NCBI GenBank assembly: GCA_017883965.1
Contig: JAFNKG010000010.1
Coordinates: forward strand, 1-50,038
Origin: Candidatus Methanophagales archaeon
GTDB lineage: Archaea > Halobacteriota > Syntropharchaeia > Alkanophagales > Methanospirareceae
Reading direction: 5' to 3'
DNA length: 50,038 bases
Shown: one piece after another, positions 1 through 9,639 of the stretch
Numbering within the stretch: position 1 is the stretch's first letter
How the letters are laid out: each line of letters starts with the position of its first letter
Position numbers and translations under genes: made by a program
Notes under the pieces: model-generated
The model's input: the letters and a program-made list of their open reading frames with translations, nothing else
The model's database searches: none
What the model was told of the DNA's origin: nothing

Positions 1-302
1 AGAAGCACGCCGAGATACACAACGCCGAGTTTGAGACCAAGTAAGAACCACCAGAGGAGTGGTGAACTTATCGCTTCACCGAAGATACTTGCCCCGAAAA
101 TGCTTGTCTCTACTCCAAATGGCGACAACTTCACGGTTAATGCGTCCATGCCGAATGTAATCCGCCACCATGTTCCCAGAAAGGGCAGTGCAATCGTGAG
201 CGCACCTGCAATGACACCCGGCCAGTTTATCCTGCGCCATGCCTTCAACTTCTGAGTTGCTTCGGACACCGAAGCACCGGCATCCTCCTCCAAATCGCCC
301 AT
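1..302 (-). CDS. Membrane protein, partial (C-terminus outside window)
   Basis: The ATG is at 302-300 and the frame stays open to the window edge, so about 100 N-terminal residues are visible. A short acidic cytoplasmic-looking start (MGDLEEDAGAS) and an amphipathic stretch lead into a hydrophobic segment around residues 28-46 (WPGVIAGALTIALPFLGTWW), and a second one begins near residue 83 (LLWWFLLGLKLGVVYLG). The start codon follows directly on the TAA of the upstream gene at 303-815, which suggests translational coupling and a shared role at the membrane. I do not recognise the family. The plus-strand frame over the same bases lacks any such pattern and is taken as a shadow. Confidence 0.6.
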   Translation of the reverse strand, partial: MGDLEEDAGASVSEATQKLKAWRRINWPGVIAGALTIALPFLGTWWRITFGMDALTVKLSPFGVETSIFGASIFGEAISSPLLWWFLLGLKLGVVYLGVL

Positions 303-815
303 TTACATAACCACCTCCAGCTCTATCCCTCTAATCTCTAACGTCATCTTCATACTGCTAGGTGTTAGATTTTTCTCAGATGGCAAAGTGGGAGGCTTTT
401 GCATTTGTGCTTGCGTCCTGGGAAGCAAACCTTCCAACTTCAAATTCGCTGAGCCCTCCGCGGGGACTTCTACCGCCTCCGGCAAGCTTACGGTAACGGT
501 GCTACTATCCAGCATGAACTCAATAGACAGTTCCTTTATCTTTATTGGCACGTTCAACGGTGAACGAAGCACTGCTTCAATAGTAAGTTTACGCAAACCA
601 TCAGAAATCTCAAAACCCGTAAATTCAAAAAATTCTTCTTCTGCACCACCTCCAAGTTCGAAAGGCATGAGTCCTTCCACTGCTTTCTGCGGGTCTTCTG
701 CGAAGATGGTTCTTTGCACGTCCCAGCCATGTGTCGCAAAGGCTGTTACAACGCATACGACGAGTAAAATCGTCGGAATCATGGAAAGGACAAACCTCAA
801 GATTTTTTCGCTCAT
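303..815 (-). CDS. Membrane-anchored LEA14-like domain protein, unknown function
   Basis: A 170-residue protein with one N-terminal hydrophobic segment (about residues 9-27, VLSMIPTILLVVCVVTAFA) that should act as an uncleaved anchor or signal. The rest alternates polar and hydrophobic residues in short beta strands, with a pattern (LTIEAVLRSPLNVPIKIKEL) recalling the LEA14/water-stress-and-hypersensitive-response fold, which is common in archaeal envelope proteins. Its stop codon touches the start of the partial membrane protein at 302, so the two probably form one transcript. The assignment to the LEA fold rests on pattern only; the function is unknown. Confidence 0.6.
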   Translation of the reverse strand: MSEKILRFVLSMIPTILLVVCVVTAFATHGWDVQRTIFAEDPQKAVEGLMPFELGGGAEEEFFEFTGFEISDGLRKLTIEAVLRSPLNVPIKIKELSIEFMLDSSTVTVSLPEAVEVPAEGSANLKLEGLLPRTQAQMQKPPTLPSEKNLTPSSMKMTLEIRGIELEVVM

Positions 816-891
816 ACTTTCATCATAATTCTTACATTATTTAAAACTTTGGGTTCCATATTTTCTACTTAGCCATTCCTTCCCTTTTCCG

Positions 892-2136
892 TCACGGCTC
901 CAGCTCCGTAGGATCTGTTATCCGACCTTTAATTGCCGAAGCTGCGACTACCGCGGGGTTCGCTAAATAAACTTCTGAATCCTTGTGCCCCATCCGCCCG
1001 ATAAAGTTTCGGTTCGTTGTGCTTACGCATCTTTCTCCTTTTGCAAGAACGCCCATGTGCCCGCCCAAACATGCGCCGCAGGTGGGACCAGAAACAAAAG
1101 CACCTGCCTCGAGAAAAATTTTAATCAGCCCCTCTTCTATCGCCTGCTCGAACACCTTCTCACTCGCTGGCACTACAATCATCCGCACTTCGCGATTTAC
1201 ACTTTTACCCTTCAATATCTCTGCGGCAACCCGTAAATCCTCGATTCTCCCATTTGTGCAGGAACCTAAATACGCCTGGTCAAGAGAAACGTCCAATTCG
1301 CTTGCAGGCACGGTATTTTCAGGAGAGAATGGTTTTGCAACCGCTGGAACTATCTCCGATGCATCATACTCAAATACTTCCTCGTATTCGCTTTCCGTGT
1401 CGGCATAAACCGCTTTATATTCCCCTCTTACCCTATCGCGCAGGAAATCGAAGACCTTCTCATCCGGTGGGATGACCCCTGCCTTAGCACCTGCTTCCAC
1501 CGCCATGTTCGATATTGTTATCCTATCCGAAAGGCTCAAATTTTCTATCGCAGTCCCGTAAAACTCCTGTGATTTGTATAGCGAACCCGAAACGCCTATG
1601 TCGCCAATGACATGCAAAATTATATCCTTCCCCATCACGTATCTATTCAACTCACCGTTAATCACAAACTTCTCTGTCTCTGGAACTTTAAACCACAATC
1701 TCCCGGTAGCCATTGCCGCTGCCGCCTCCGTCGAGCCTACACCAGTGGAAAAAGCACCTAAAGCACCATAAGAGCAGGTATGAGAATCCGCACCTATTAT
1801 TAACCTTCCCGGCGCAGCAAATCCTTCTTCTATCATTACCTGATGGCATACCCCCCCTTTCCCTATTTCATAATAATTCTCAATCCCGTATCTCCGAGCA
1901 TAGTCCCGCAATGCTTTCGCCTGTTCCGCAGAATCCACATCCTTGTTTGGAACATAATGGTCCTGTATCACCACCACCTTCTCCTTTTTCAGCTCTCCCG
2001 CAAGTCCAAGTTCAAGCTCCTCGAAGACTTCAAATGCCGGCACGCCCGTTACATCATTCACCATTATGTAGTCCACTTCGCATTCAACGATTTCTCCTGC
2101 TTTTCCACACAATATTTTTTCCGCTATCGTAGGCAT
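892..2136 (-). CDS. leuC: 3-isopropylmalate dehydratase / homoaconitase large subunit
   Basis: Aconitase-superfamily large subunit, 414 residues, the usual length for the archaeal LeuC/AksD type. The [4Fe-4S] ligands are visible as Cys293 in GSCTNGR and Cys353 and Cys356 in GPTCGACLGG; the substrate-binding ADSHTCSYGALGAFSTG lies at 116-132. The enzyme isomerises 2-isopropylmalate (leucine synthesis) or homocitrate-type substrates (coenzyme B or alpha-ketosuberate route); the large subunit alone cannot tell these apart. The small subunit that completes the active site is not in this window. The small gene at 2178-2435 lies 41 bases upstream on the same strand. The ATG start gives the standard N-terminus MPTIAEKIL. 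Confidence 0.93.
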   Translation of the reverse strand: MPTIAEKILCGKAGEIVECEVDYIMVNDVTGVPAFEVFEELELGLAGELKKEKVVVIQDHYVPNKDVDSAEQAKALRDYARRYGIENYYEIGKGGVCHQVMIEEGFAAPGRLIIGADSHTCSYGALGAFSTGVGSTEAAAAMATGRLWFKVPETEKFVINGELNRYVMGKDIILHVIGDIGVSGSLYKSQEFYGTAIENLSLSDRITISNMAVEAGAKAGVIPPDEKVFDFLRDRVRGEYKAVYADTESEYEEVFEYDASEIVPAVAKPFSPENTVPASELDVSLDQAYLGSCTNGRIEDLRVAAEILKGKSVNREVRMIVVPASEKVFEQAIEEGLIKIFLEAGAFVSGPTCGACLGGHMGVLAKGERCVSTTNRNFIGRMGHKDSEVYLANPAVVAASAIKGRITDPTELEP

Positions 2137-2177
2137 TTTTACACTCCTATTTTGAATAAACGTTTTGCAGTTTGTAT

Positions 2178-2435
2178 TTAATTATCTGTGTACAGTATCT
2201 TCTCCGTTAATCTGTTCAGAACCTCCATCGGTATCTCAACTTCGCTCTTAACTGCTCCATTCCTTGCAACCCATGAATTTAAAGCAGTGCAAATCGTTAA
2301 TATCTTATTCTCATCAAGTGTTTTTTCGAGTATAGCCTCGATAACCGCCTCTAAATTGACGATCTTTATCTCATACATCGTTTCAATCACGTTAAGAAGT
2401 GCTTTTGCCCGATCTTTAGCTTGTTCTGGATTCAT
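2178..2435 (-). CDS. Small conserved-looking hypothetical protein (85 aa)
   Basis: An all-helical 85-residue protein beginning MNPEQAKDRAKALLNVIETM, rich in Ala, Leu, Glu and Lys, with no membrane segment and no cysteine. It sits 41 bases upstream of the LeuC-like gene on the same strand and is divergent from the thymidylate kinase gene. I do not recognise the family. It is called as real because it has a normal ATG start, even amino-acid usage, and its place in a minus-strand gene pair; the opposite frame is hydrophobic and Ser-rich in the way shadows here usually are. Confidence 0.6.
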   Translation of the reverse strand: MNPEQAKDRAKALLNVIETMYEIKIVNLEAVIEAILEKTLDENKILTICTALNSWVARNGAVKSEVEIPMEVLNRLTEKILYTDN

Positions 2436-2510
2436 ATAATTTTAGTAATTCGCATCAGGAACATAAACTTTTTTCTTTTAATGTCTTATAAATTTTGGAG
2501 GAAATGTTGA

Positions 2511-3113
2511 ATGACCGCTGAAGAGGGGATACTGATAGTGATTGAGGGGTTAGACGGAGCAGGGTTATCAACGCAGGCAGCGCTTTTAGCAGGGTACCTT
2601 AGCGAGAAAAACAAAAAGGTTATTTTGACAAAGGAACCAACTTCTTCGCCTATTGGCAATCTGATCAAATCCGCACTTAATCGTAAACCGGAATTTTCAT
2701 TATTAACATTACAGTTGCTTTTTGCGGCTGATAGAGCGGAGCATTTAGAAAAAGAGATTGAACCCGCTTTAAGAGCGAATAAAATCGTCATCGTAGACCG
2801 ATATATCCTGTCATCTTTAGCTTTTGGTTCTGTGGATAACGACCTGGCGTTTTTGAAGCAGGTCAATTCAACATTTAGAAAGCCCGATCTGACTTTTATT
2901 ATTGACACACCGCCAGGGGTTTGTTTAGAACGGATTATCAAAGCCAGGGATAACATCGAATTATTTGAGGTGGAGCAGAAGTTAGAAAAAGTCCGCGAGA
3001 ATTATTTGGCGCTTAAAACTTACTTTAAAGATACATTTGTGATAGATGGCGATAGAAAAAAGGAGAAAGTTTCAAAAGATATACAGGATGCGGTAGAGAA
3101 AAAAACGGGGTAG
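2511..3113 (+). CDS. tmk: Thymidylate kinase-like protein with unusual P-loop
   Basis: A 200-residue dTMP kinase-family protein (dTMP + ATP to dTDP, DNA precursor synthesis). The family signature appears as VIEGLDGAGLSTQ (residues 10-22), DRYILSSLAF near residue 99, and the TPPGVCLERI strand-helix around 129. The Walker A lysine, GxxxxGK[ST] in nearly all P-loop kinases, is leucine here: the codons read GGA GCA GGG TTA TCA ACG. Either the protein binds nucleotide without that lysine or it is not an active kinase. The start has a GGAGG-like ribosome site (ttggaggaaatgttgaATG). It is divergent from the leuC pair. Confidence 0.8.
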   Translation: MTAEEGILIVIEGLDGAGLSTQAALLAGYLSEKNKKVILTKEPTSSPIGNLIKSALNRKPEFSLLTLQLLFAADRAEHLEKEIEPALRANKIVIVDRYILSSLAFGSVDNDLAFLKQVNSTFRKPDLTFIIDTPPGVCLERIIKARDNIELFEVEQKLEKVRENYLALKTYFKDTFVIDGDRKKEKVSKDIQDAVEKKTG

Positions 3114-3236
3114 ATAAGGTTCATGAATTTGTAAATCCTTTTGAAGCCGTCCTTCTGATTTGTAACTTATCATAATCATAATACTGTTCTGGTCAAATAT
3201 TTATGTAGGAGGAAGAGATATTACAGTAGATGAAAA

Positions 3237-3827
3237 ATGGAGTATTTGCCATCTTCAGAAGGCATATTGAAAAAGGTTCTTGGATATGGATACCAGATAC
3301 ACCCTGAGGCTTTAAAAATTCTTGAGTCTCTGGACGATGAAAAAGCCCTTGAGGTTTTGGGCTCTTTCTCAGCGAGGTTCCCAGAAGCGATTGTCATCGA
3401 GATTAAACATGTTGAAGGGATTCTTGAGAAATCGCCATTCAAAAAAGCTGCGGAAACAGGGGAGTTTAGATTAAAACTCAGCGGAAAAGTAACGCAGATT
3501 TACGATGGGAGTGGTCTTATTCAGCGGTGTCCGAAGTGCAACCGATGGATAATAGATAACTTTTGCATGGTTCACAGCGATGTCGAAGGAATATGGGACT
3601 TAAGAATCAAAGCCCGATTTGACGATGGAAAAGAACGATACACACTGATTTTCAAAAAGGATATGACAGAGAAAAGTGCGGATATTACACTGGAAGAAGC
3701 GAAAAAGTTGGGGGAAGCGGCAACGCTTGAACGAATGCGGGAAACGTTAATCGGAAAGCATTTTGAAATAGGGGGCGTAAAGTTAAAAGGTGGAAATTTC
3801 CTTGTAAATGATATCAGGGAAGTATAA
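3237..3827 (+). CDS. RPA-associated-like protein with zinc ribbon and OB-type domain
   Basis: 196 residues. The N-terminal part (GILKKVLGYGYQIHPEALK) resembles the helical start of archaeal DNA polymerase D small subunits and RPA-associated proteins. The middle carries a zinc-ribbon, CPKCNRW (about 98-104) with a further Cys and His in FCMVHSDVEG, followed by DLRIKARFDDG, the arrangement seen in archaeal RPA and the COG3390 RPA-associated group. A role in single-stranded DNA handling is therefore likely but not proven. The gene ends at or just before the start of the restriction-modification gene, so the two may be co-transcribed. The ATG at 3237 is used; an earlier ATG at 3230 is out of frame. 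Confidence 0.65.
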   Translation: MEYLPSSEGILKKVLGYGYQIHPEALKILESLDDEKALEVLGSFSARFPEAIVIEIKHVEGILEKSPFKKAAETGEFRLKLSGKVTQIYDGSGLIQRCPKCNRWIIDNFCMVHSDVEGIWDLRIKARFDDGKERYTLIFKKDMTEKSADITLEEAKKLGEAATLERMRETLIGKHFEIGGVKLKGGNFLVNDIREV

Positions 3828-3828
3828 G

Positions 3829-6800
3829 ATGGATAGTGTCAAGAAAATCCAGGCGAGCTTAAAAAAGCTTCACGGTAAAATAAAAAGCGCTAAGGAAATT
3901 TCTGAGGAAGATTTAAGGGTGGCATTTGTTAAGAGCGTTATTCTCGAAGAACTTGGTTACGAAGGCGAGTTAAAAGACGTAAGATTTGAGAAAGGGGTAA
4001 GAGGTAAAAGAAGCGACCTGCTTGCATTTGACGAATACATGAATGTTGTTTTTGTGGTCGAGTTTAAAAAGCCTGCGGAGTCCGATTTAGAACAAGATTT
4101 TGCTCAACTCTGGGAGCGGTATGTAAAACCGCTAAAAGCGAGATATGGGCTGCTTACTGACGGGCTGGAACTTCTGATATATGAGCGGATAAACTCCAAC
4201 TGGGAAATAAAACTGCGAGTAAATCTTGGCGAGGTTACCTTATCTCAGTGCGAAGAAATACATGAGGGGCTAAAAAAGCCGAGAATAGAAAGAACGAGGA
4301 TTGACGAAGTGCTCAGCTATTTCGAGAGATTTGATAAACCTGAGGAGAAAATAAATCTATCCTCGGAGATTGCGCAGCAGCATTTCTTTGATAGCTTCGA
4401 ATTGAAAGAGGAGTCCACCTTTGTGAACTTGGTTCAAAAGACAATAGCTCTTTTTGATTTTGAATTAGAACGGTCTAAGTTTCTTAAAAGTGCGTACAAA
4501 TTCTGGAAGATTTCATACGCAAAGAAGCCTGAGAAGGTTCCAGAAAACTGGAAGAAGATAATGGATGAAATTGGGCTTGAAGCGAACGAAGAGAATCTAT
4601 TCAAATTTATGTTCTGTTTGGAAAGTGCTTATTCCTTGTTCACAAGATTGATTTTGGCGAAGGCTTGTGAGGATTACAAATTGCCATACATTGAGTTTTC
4701 AAAGTTCATTAAAACGGAAATTGAGCGGACATCTTACAGAGGCGATATCACTCTCCTAGCATGGGCAATAATCACAAAGCATTTGATTGAGAGCATGAAG
4801 CAGAAACTCGTGAAATCTGTTTTTGAGGGAGATATTTTCTACTGGTGGGAGGACAGCTACAAAGAATTGAAAACCGGTGCTGCTCTCTACAGCCCACGGT
4901 ATGAAAAGCAAAAAGGTTACTTTGGCGAGGCTCTTGCTGAGATTATCTTAACGCTCTACAAGTTCGACTTCTCTGAGATCGTTGGTGACCCGCTTGGAAC
5001 ACTCTACCAGCGATATTTTGATAAGGAGACCAGAAAAGCACTTGGAGAATTTTATACGCCAAGAGAGGTGGTTGAGTATATACTCGATGCGGTTGGCTAT
5101 GAAGGGCGGAGTGTTATTGAAAAACGGTTGTTAGACCCTGCCTGTGGCTCCGGGACTTTTCTGGTAGAAGCGCTGAGGAGATACCTGAAAGCTTCCGAGC
5201 AAATTGCAGAGGAAGACGGCTGGTCGAAGATTTTAAAAAAGCTCTGTAACGAATACTGCATCGCAGGCTTTGATATTCATCCTTTCGCTACTTTCATGGC
5301 TCAGATGCAGTTCATGCTCGTTCTGATTCCTGCGTATAAGAAAGCGATGGAGGAAGACCCAAGATTTGTTTTGAACCGCTTGCCTATTTTCAGAACGGAT
5401 TCTTTGGTTGATGAAACGAAGAGAGAAGCAATGAAAGTAACTATTGAGACATTCGCGAGTGGTATCCAGTATATTTTAGTTGACACGGGCTTGCCGGTTG
5501 ACGGCGGAAATCTAAAAATAAAAATGCCTTACGATAAAGACGTATTCGCAAGAACAGATTTGTTAAACGTTCAGGAATACTTTGCCGCTCTTCAAGCGGT
5601 TTTTGACACGGTAAAAGAGTCGGCATGGCAGGAAAAATATGAAGTTGATAAAGGGAAGCTGGAAAGAAATTTCAAGCAGTATCTTGAAGCTAAGGAGTGG
5701 AACGGGTTGGTTTCTTTCTTCACGCCTTATGCCGAGCACTTCTTACAGAAGTTCGAGGAACTCAAAGAGACTTTCGGCGATGGCAAGCTGATTAAATCCA
5801 TCGAGGACATAATGCTTGCTGCAATTCTGAAGAATTACGTGAAGTATGATTTTGTGGTTGGGAATCCGCCGTATGTGAGAATATCCAGAATTACAGAAAA
5901 AGAAATTTACGAAGATACTTATGGAGAACTTGCGGTCGGACAGTATGATATAAGTTATCTTTTCGTTGGAAGAGGACTTGATTGGCTTAATAATAATAGA
6001 AAGTTGGGATATATAACCTCTAATAAGTTTTGCGTCTTAGATAGCGGAGTTGGATTAAGAGAGTATATCTTGAATAATGCTCAATTTGAGGAGTTCATTG
6101 ATTTTTCCGGAATTCAAACTTTTGCTTCCTCTATACCTGCATCTGCCGTTATGATACTGAGAAGGGTTCACGTTCCAAGTAGAGAGCCGATCAAAGTAGA
6201 TATCAAAACCCAGACTGATATACCACCTGAATTAGAAAACTCGCTTGAGAAAACACTCAGGTATTTGCTCAATAATCTGAACTTTTATATTGTTTCTCAA
6301 TCCAGATTTCATAAGAACGAGGAGCACATTTTTGATTTCTCCTTACCAGATAAGCTGATGCCCTTATTGAAGAAAATAGAAAGAATATCTGAGAAATTAA
6401 TTCCTTCAGTGGTATCTGATATAAGGCGAGGGCTTCGTCCAGATATGAGTAAATTTGAGGATCGGTTTTTCATTTCAGCAAACGAATATGAGGCACTCCC
6501 ACAAAATGAAAAAACGCTTTATAAGAAGCATATTCGAGGAGAGAACATTATTGATAGGTATAAGATTCATTGGTCTGATGAATACGTTAAATTTGAACCA
6601 GAAAAAATGGCAGAAGGCAAGGACAAAGAGTTATACGAGGAAGCAAAAATAGTAATTAAAAGAATAGGGAGAAGATTAAGAACAAGTTATGATTGTGATA
6701 ATTATTACTGTTACAAAACGGTTCATATAATTAGAAAGTCTGACTCAAAAGCAGACCTACTGTACCTGATTGCAATATTGAACTCAAGGCTGATGGACTT

Positions 6801-7416
6801 TTGTTTTATTACGAGATTCTACTTAAGCAGACTGGGAAGAGGTAGCTTTGAATTCAGAGAGCAATTCCTTAAACATCTTCCCATAAAACTTCCTCAAACC
6901 TCGGAAGAGCAAGCCTTCGCAGACGAAATAACGAAGAAAGTCGAGCGAATCTTAGAAAAAGTAAAGATCGAGCAGCAAATAGAGAACTTCCCGGACGAAT
7001 ACACTCAAGAATACCGAAGCAGAGGCGAAGAATTCGACTCTATAAACATCTCTTTCAATTCCAATCACAAAGCGATTGAGCCCGTAGTAGAGAGAAATGC
7101 TGATGGTAGAGGATACAACATTACAATAGGAAAAAAAGAAAAGCCTGTTTTTGTTGAATCGGAGGTAAAGGCAGATTATGTTGTTACTACACTGAAAGGA
7201 AAGCGTGCAAAGAAAGGCGAGAAGATGCTGCTTCTCATTCCAAAGAGCGATGCAATTGTAGAAGGGATTTTGAAAAAATTAGAAGAAGATGAAGCAAAGA
7301 CAAAATCTCCTTCGGTTGCTGAACTCGAGGAGGAGATAAATGAGATCGTTTACAAGTTGTACGGGTTAAACGAGGAAGATGTAAAGGTGATTGAGGATTT
7401 CTTGAGGAGGTTTTAG
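3829..7416 (+). CDS. Single-chain restriction-modification enzyme (type IIG/IIL-like)
   Basis: About 1,195 residues combining nuclease, adenine methyltransferase and target recognition. Numbered from the upstream in-frame ATG at 3808, the N-terminus has a PD-(D/E)xK core: Asp70 in KRSDLLAF, then E85-F-K87 in VVEFKKP, as in HsdR_N and MmeI-type nucleases. A helical spacer follows. The methyltransferase has LGEFYTPREVVEYIL (around 412), motif I DPACGSGTFLVEAL (around 445) and motif IV NPPYVR (around 686), pointing to N6-adenine methylation. The C-terminal 400 residues look like a TaqI/Eco57I-type specificity region. I prefer the ATG at 3829, one base after the upstream stop and behind AGGGAAG; 3808 is possible. 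Confidence 0.85.
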   Translation: MDSVKKIQASLKKLHGKIKSAKEISEEDLRVAFVKSVILEELGYEGELKDVRFEKGVRGKRSDLLAFDEYMNVVFVVEFKKPAESDLEQDFAQLWERYVKPLKARYGLLTDGLELLIYERINSNWEIKLRVNLGEVTLSQCEEIHEGLKKPRIERTRIDEVLSYFERFDKPEEKINLSSEIAQQHFFDSFELKEESTFVNLVQKTIALFDFELERSKFLKSAYKFWKISYAKKPEKVPENWKKIMDEIGLEANEENLFKFMFCLESAYSLFTRLILAKACEDYKLPYIEFSKFIKTEIERTSYRGDITLLAWAIITKHLIESMKQKLVKSVFEGDIFYWWEDSYKELKTGAALYSPRYEKQKGYFGEALAEIILTLYKFDFSEIVGDPLGTLYQRYFDKETRKALGEFYTPREVVEYILDAVGYEGRSVIEKRLLDPACGSGTFLVEALRRYLKASEQIAEEDGWSKILKKLCNEYCIAGFDIHPFATFMAQMQFMLVLIPAYKKAMEEDPRFVLNRLPIFRTDSLVDETKREAMKVTIETFASGIQYILVDTGLPVDGGNLKIKMPYDKDVFARTDLLNVQEYFAALQAVFDTVKESAWQEKYEVDKGKLERNFKQYLEAKEWNGLVSFFTPYAEHFLQKFEELKETFGDGKLIKSIEDIMLAAILKNYVKYDFVVGNPPYVRISRITEKEIYEDTYGELAVGQYDISYLFVGRGLDWLNNNRKLGYITSNKFCVLDSGVGLREYILNNAQFEEFIDFSGIQTFASSIPASAVMILRRVHVPSREPIKVDIKTQTDIPPELENSLEKTLRYLLNNLNFYIVSQSRFHKNEEHIFDFSLPDKLMPLLKKIERISEKLIPSVVSDIRRGLRPDMSKFEDRFFISANEYEALPQNEKTLYKKHIRGENIIDRYKIHWSDEYVKFEPEKMAEGKDKELYEEAKIVIKRIGRRLRTSYDCDNYYCYKTVHIIRKSDSKADLLYLIAILNSRLMDFCFITRFYLSRLGRGSFEFREQFLKHLPIKLPQTSEEQAFADEITKKVERILEKVKIEQQIENFPDEYTQEYRSRGEEFDSINISFNSNHKAIEPVVERNADGRGYNITIGKKEKPVFVESEVKADYVVTTLKGKRAKKGEKMLLLIPKSDAIVEGILKKLEEDEAKTKSPSVAELEEEINEIVYKLYGLNEEDVKVIEDFLRRF

Positions 7417-7464
7417 CATAAAACAGCATTTTTAGAATTTATTCACTTTCATACTTTTAGATTT

Positions 7465-9639
7465 TTAAAATATGGTATCAGTTAAATCGGTAATAAGTAT
7501 AGGATAAGTCACTATATCACTATTTTCCTCAAAACGTGTAATAAGATGATATAGGAACGACAATTCGATAAATCGTGTCCCATAAATATCCAGCTGGTGA
7601 CTATTTTTATTACTCATATACTCAGCCCTATGATATTCTAATCCTGTTTTTGCTGAGGTAACTTTCTCAGTTATAGTTATCAACTCTGGAAGGCTTTTAA
7701 GTGTTGAAGAAATAATTTTGTCTAATTTCAGAAGAGCATTTAATGCTTCTTGTCTACTTTCTATGCTTCTGCGAAGTTCTACCATTATAGTCGCATGGTG
7801 AGCTTTGTTTAACCATTTTAAAGCGTTCTCCTTAATAAAATATCTCTCCCATTCTGAAACTCTCTTACCCACATCTTCATGAAAATGCTCAGGTAAAGAT
7901 TTCCAAAACTTATTGGCTAAATTACTTTCTTGCTCTATATACTCTATTAACGAGCTTACAAGAGAATACCAATCACCAAGAGTGAAATCAGTCTTTCCTT
8001 TCGTAGCGTAATCATCTATTTTCTTTTTCAAATCTTCTGATACGTTTAACCTTCCTAAAAACTCTTTATATTTTTCTTTGGCTCTATTTAACTCTTGTTC
8101 TCTGTTGTAAGGAGAAATGTAGGGTATCGGTCTATCAAGAAGGAAAATATCCTTAGAGCTACCTCTCGATATTTGATCCTCATAATGAACTACAAGGGAA
8201 ATCATGATGAATAACCATTCCTTTAGAAGTCTCTCAAGAAATGTTCTTCCCCCATCTAAAAGTCCTCGTATATTCTCTATTAATGGCAGATCATCCATTT
8301 CTTTATAACCTGCTCTAAACGGACTAAGGTTGGCGCTTAAAAACAATTCAATTACAAACCTAATATTGAGACTATCTGCTGAAGGAGTTTGGAGGCCATA
8401 ACTTTCTAAAAGAAATCTTATTGCAGTTTCTTTCGGAAGAGCATGCCTATCCAATAAGGCAAACTTATGAAGTCCTCTTTTAGTACAGATGGCTTTGAAA
8501 GTTTCAAATTCGTTATCAAACATCTGCTCCAAATATTTTATAGTTCCAATTTTCAGAATGTCGGTCAATAATCTCCTAAAGTCTTCTTCTGAATTTTTAG
8601 ATTCCATAGATATTATATCGCTTGCTAACTCAAATGCGGGTCTTGCAAGCCAACTTTTTGGTCTTTTTATTATCCCATCTTTGGTTATCTTTAAATCTTC
8701 AATTTCCGACAGTTCTGGATTAATAACCAACTTACCTTCAGCTATTAACTTGTTAAGTAAATGTATAATCTCATCATCTTTAAAGAACATCCCTGTGTAT
8801 TGGACTAATTGGTAAAACCAAATTGGTATCCTATTTTCTTTTAATTGATCTTTGAACTCCCGCACTAATTCGAGAGAATTTTTTCCCCATTCCGCAGGAT
8901 ATTCGAATCCAACTGAAGTTAAATAATCATTATATGGAGGATGATTTGATCTAATATTAGTAATTTTTGTATTCAACTCCTTCTGTATGTCTGAAAATAC
9001 TTTAAAAGCATCTGTTCTATCCAAATCAACAATATATTCCTCGGCTGGAGTTGTACCAACCAAGATCGCCAATATTGGTTCATACATTCCAAATATTTCT
9101 TTTTCTCGATGATATAAAGAGAATAAAAACCCAAATGGTCCAATAGTAAGATGCTTATAATGAATGACAGGTCGATAGGAATAGTTTCCCGATGATATAA
9201 GTTCTATCCACTTATTAGCAAGATCATCTTGGTTAAACTGTGTGATTATCTTTGTTGCATATCCTCTCAATTCAGATTTTTTTCTTATTTTTATCCTTTC
9301 GTCAAACAAAAAATTATAGATGGGTGAGAAAGTTTTTGTCCACGTAGTTTCCCAAAAAATATCAGTTAGTACTTTGTAAAAGGAATAAAGGTGTGCGCTC
9401 TCTACAGGGGATTCTATTTTTAATACGTCTCTGTAAAAATCAAAGGAATTTTCTCTTAAAATCTCGATAATTTTATCATAGCTTGCATTTTTTTGGATTT
9501 TTATGTTTAAATCGCTCTCTATAATAGAGATTAAATTGTTCTTATTCCCAAATTTAAGTTGAATGTATTGTAAGAGGGAGTTTTCTACGAATCTTAAGAA
9601 TTTTTCTTTTTCCTCAAATATGTTGGAATCTACGTCCAT
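7465..9639 (-). CDS. Large unknown protein (724 aa) next to the restriction-modification gene
   Basis: 724 residues, mostly helical, rich in Lys, Glu, Ile and Asn, with no signal peptide, clear membrane span, P-loop or metal-binding cluster that I can see. It is convergent with the restriction-modification gene, leaving 48 bases between them. The coding sequence is AT-rich compared with the metabolic genes further along. Together with its position this suggests a recently acquired accessory, perhaps defence-related, gene, but nothing in the protein proves that. The reading frame is uninterrupted from ATG to stop. Function unknown. Confidence 0.7.
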   Translation of the reverse strand: MDVDSNIFEEKEKFLRFVENSLLQYIQLKFGNKNNLISIIESDLNIKIQKNASYDKIIEILRENSFDFYRDVLKIESPVESAHLYSFYKVLTDIFWETTWTKTFSPIYNFLFDERIKIRKKSELRGYATKIITQFNQDDLANKWIELISSGNYSYRPVIHYKHLTIGPFGFLFSLYHREKEIFGMYEPILAILVGTTPAEEYIVDLDRTDAFKVFSDIQKELNTKITNIRSNHPPYNDYLTSVGFEYPAEWGKNSLELVREFKDQLKENRIPIWFYQLVQYTGMFFKDDEIIHLLNKLIAEGKLVINPELSEIEDLKITKDGIIKRPKSWLARPAFELASDIISMESKNSEEDFRRLLTDILKIGTIKYLEQMFDNEFETFKAICTKRGLHKFALLDRHALPKETAIRFLLESYGLQTPSADSLNIRFVIELFLSANLSPFRAGYKEMDDLPLIENIRGLLDGGRTFLERLLKEWLFIMISLVVHYEDQISRGSSKDIFLLDRPIPYISPYNREQELNRAKEKYKEFLGRLNVSEDLKKKIDDYATKGKTDFTLGDWYSLVSSLIEYIEQESNLANKFWKSLPEHFHEDVGKRVSEWERYFIKENALKWLNKAHHATIMVELRRSIESRQEALNALLKLDKIISSTLKSLPELITITEKVTSAKTGLEYHRAEYMSNKNSHQLDIYGTRFIELSFLYHLITRFEENSDIVTYPILITDLTDTIF

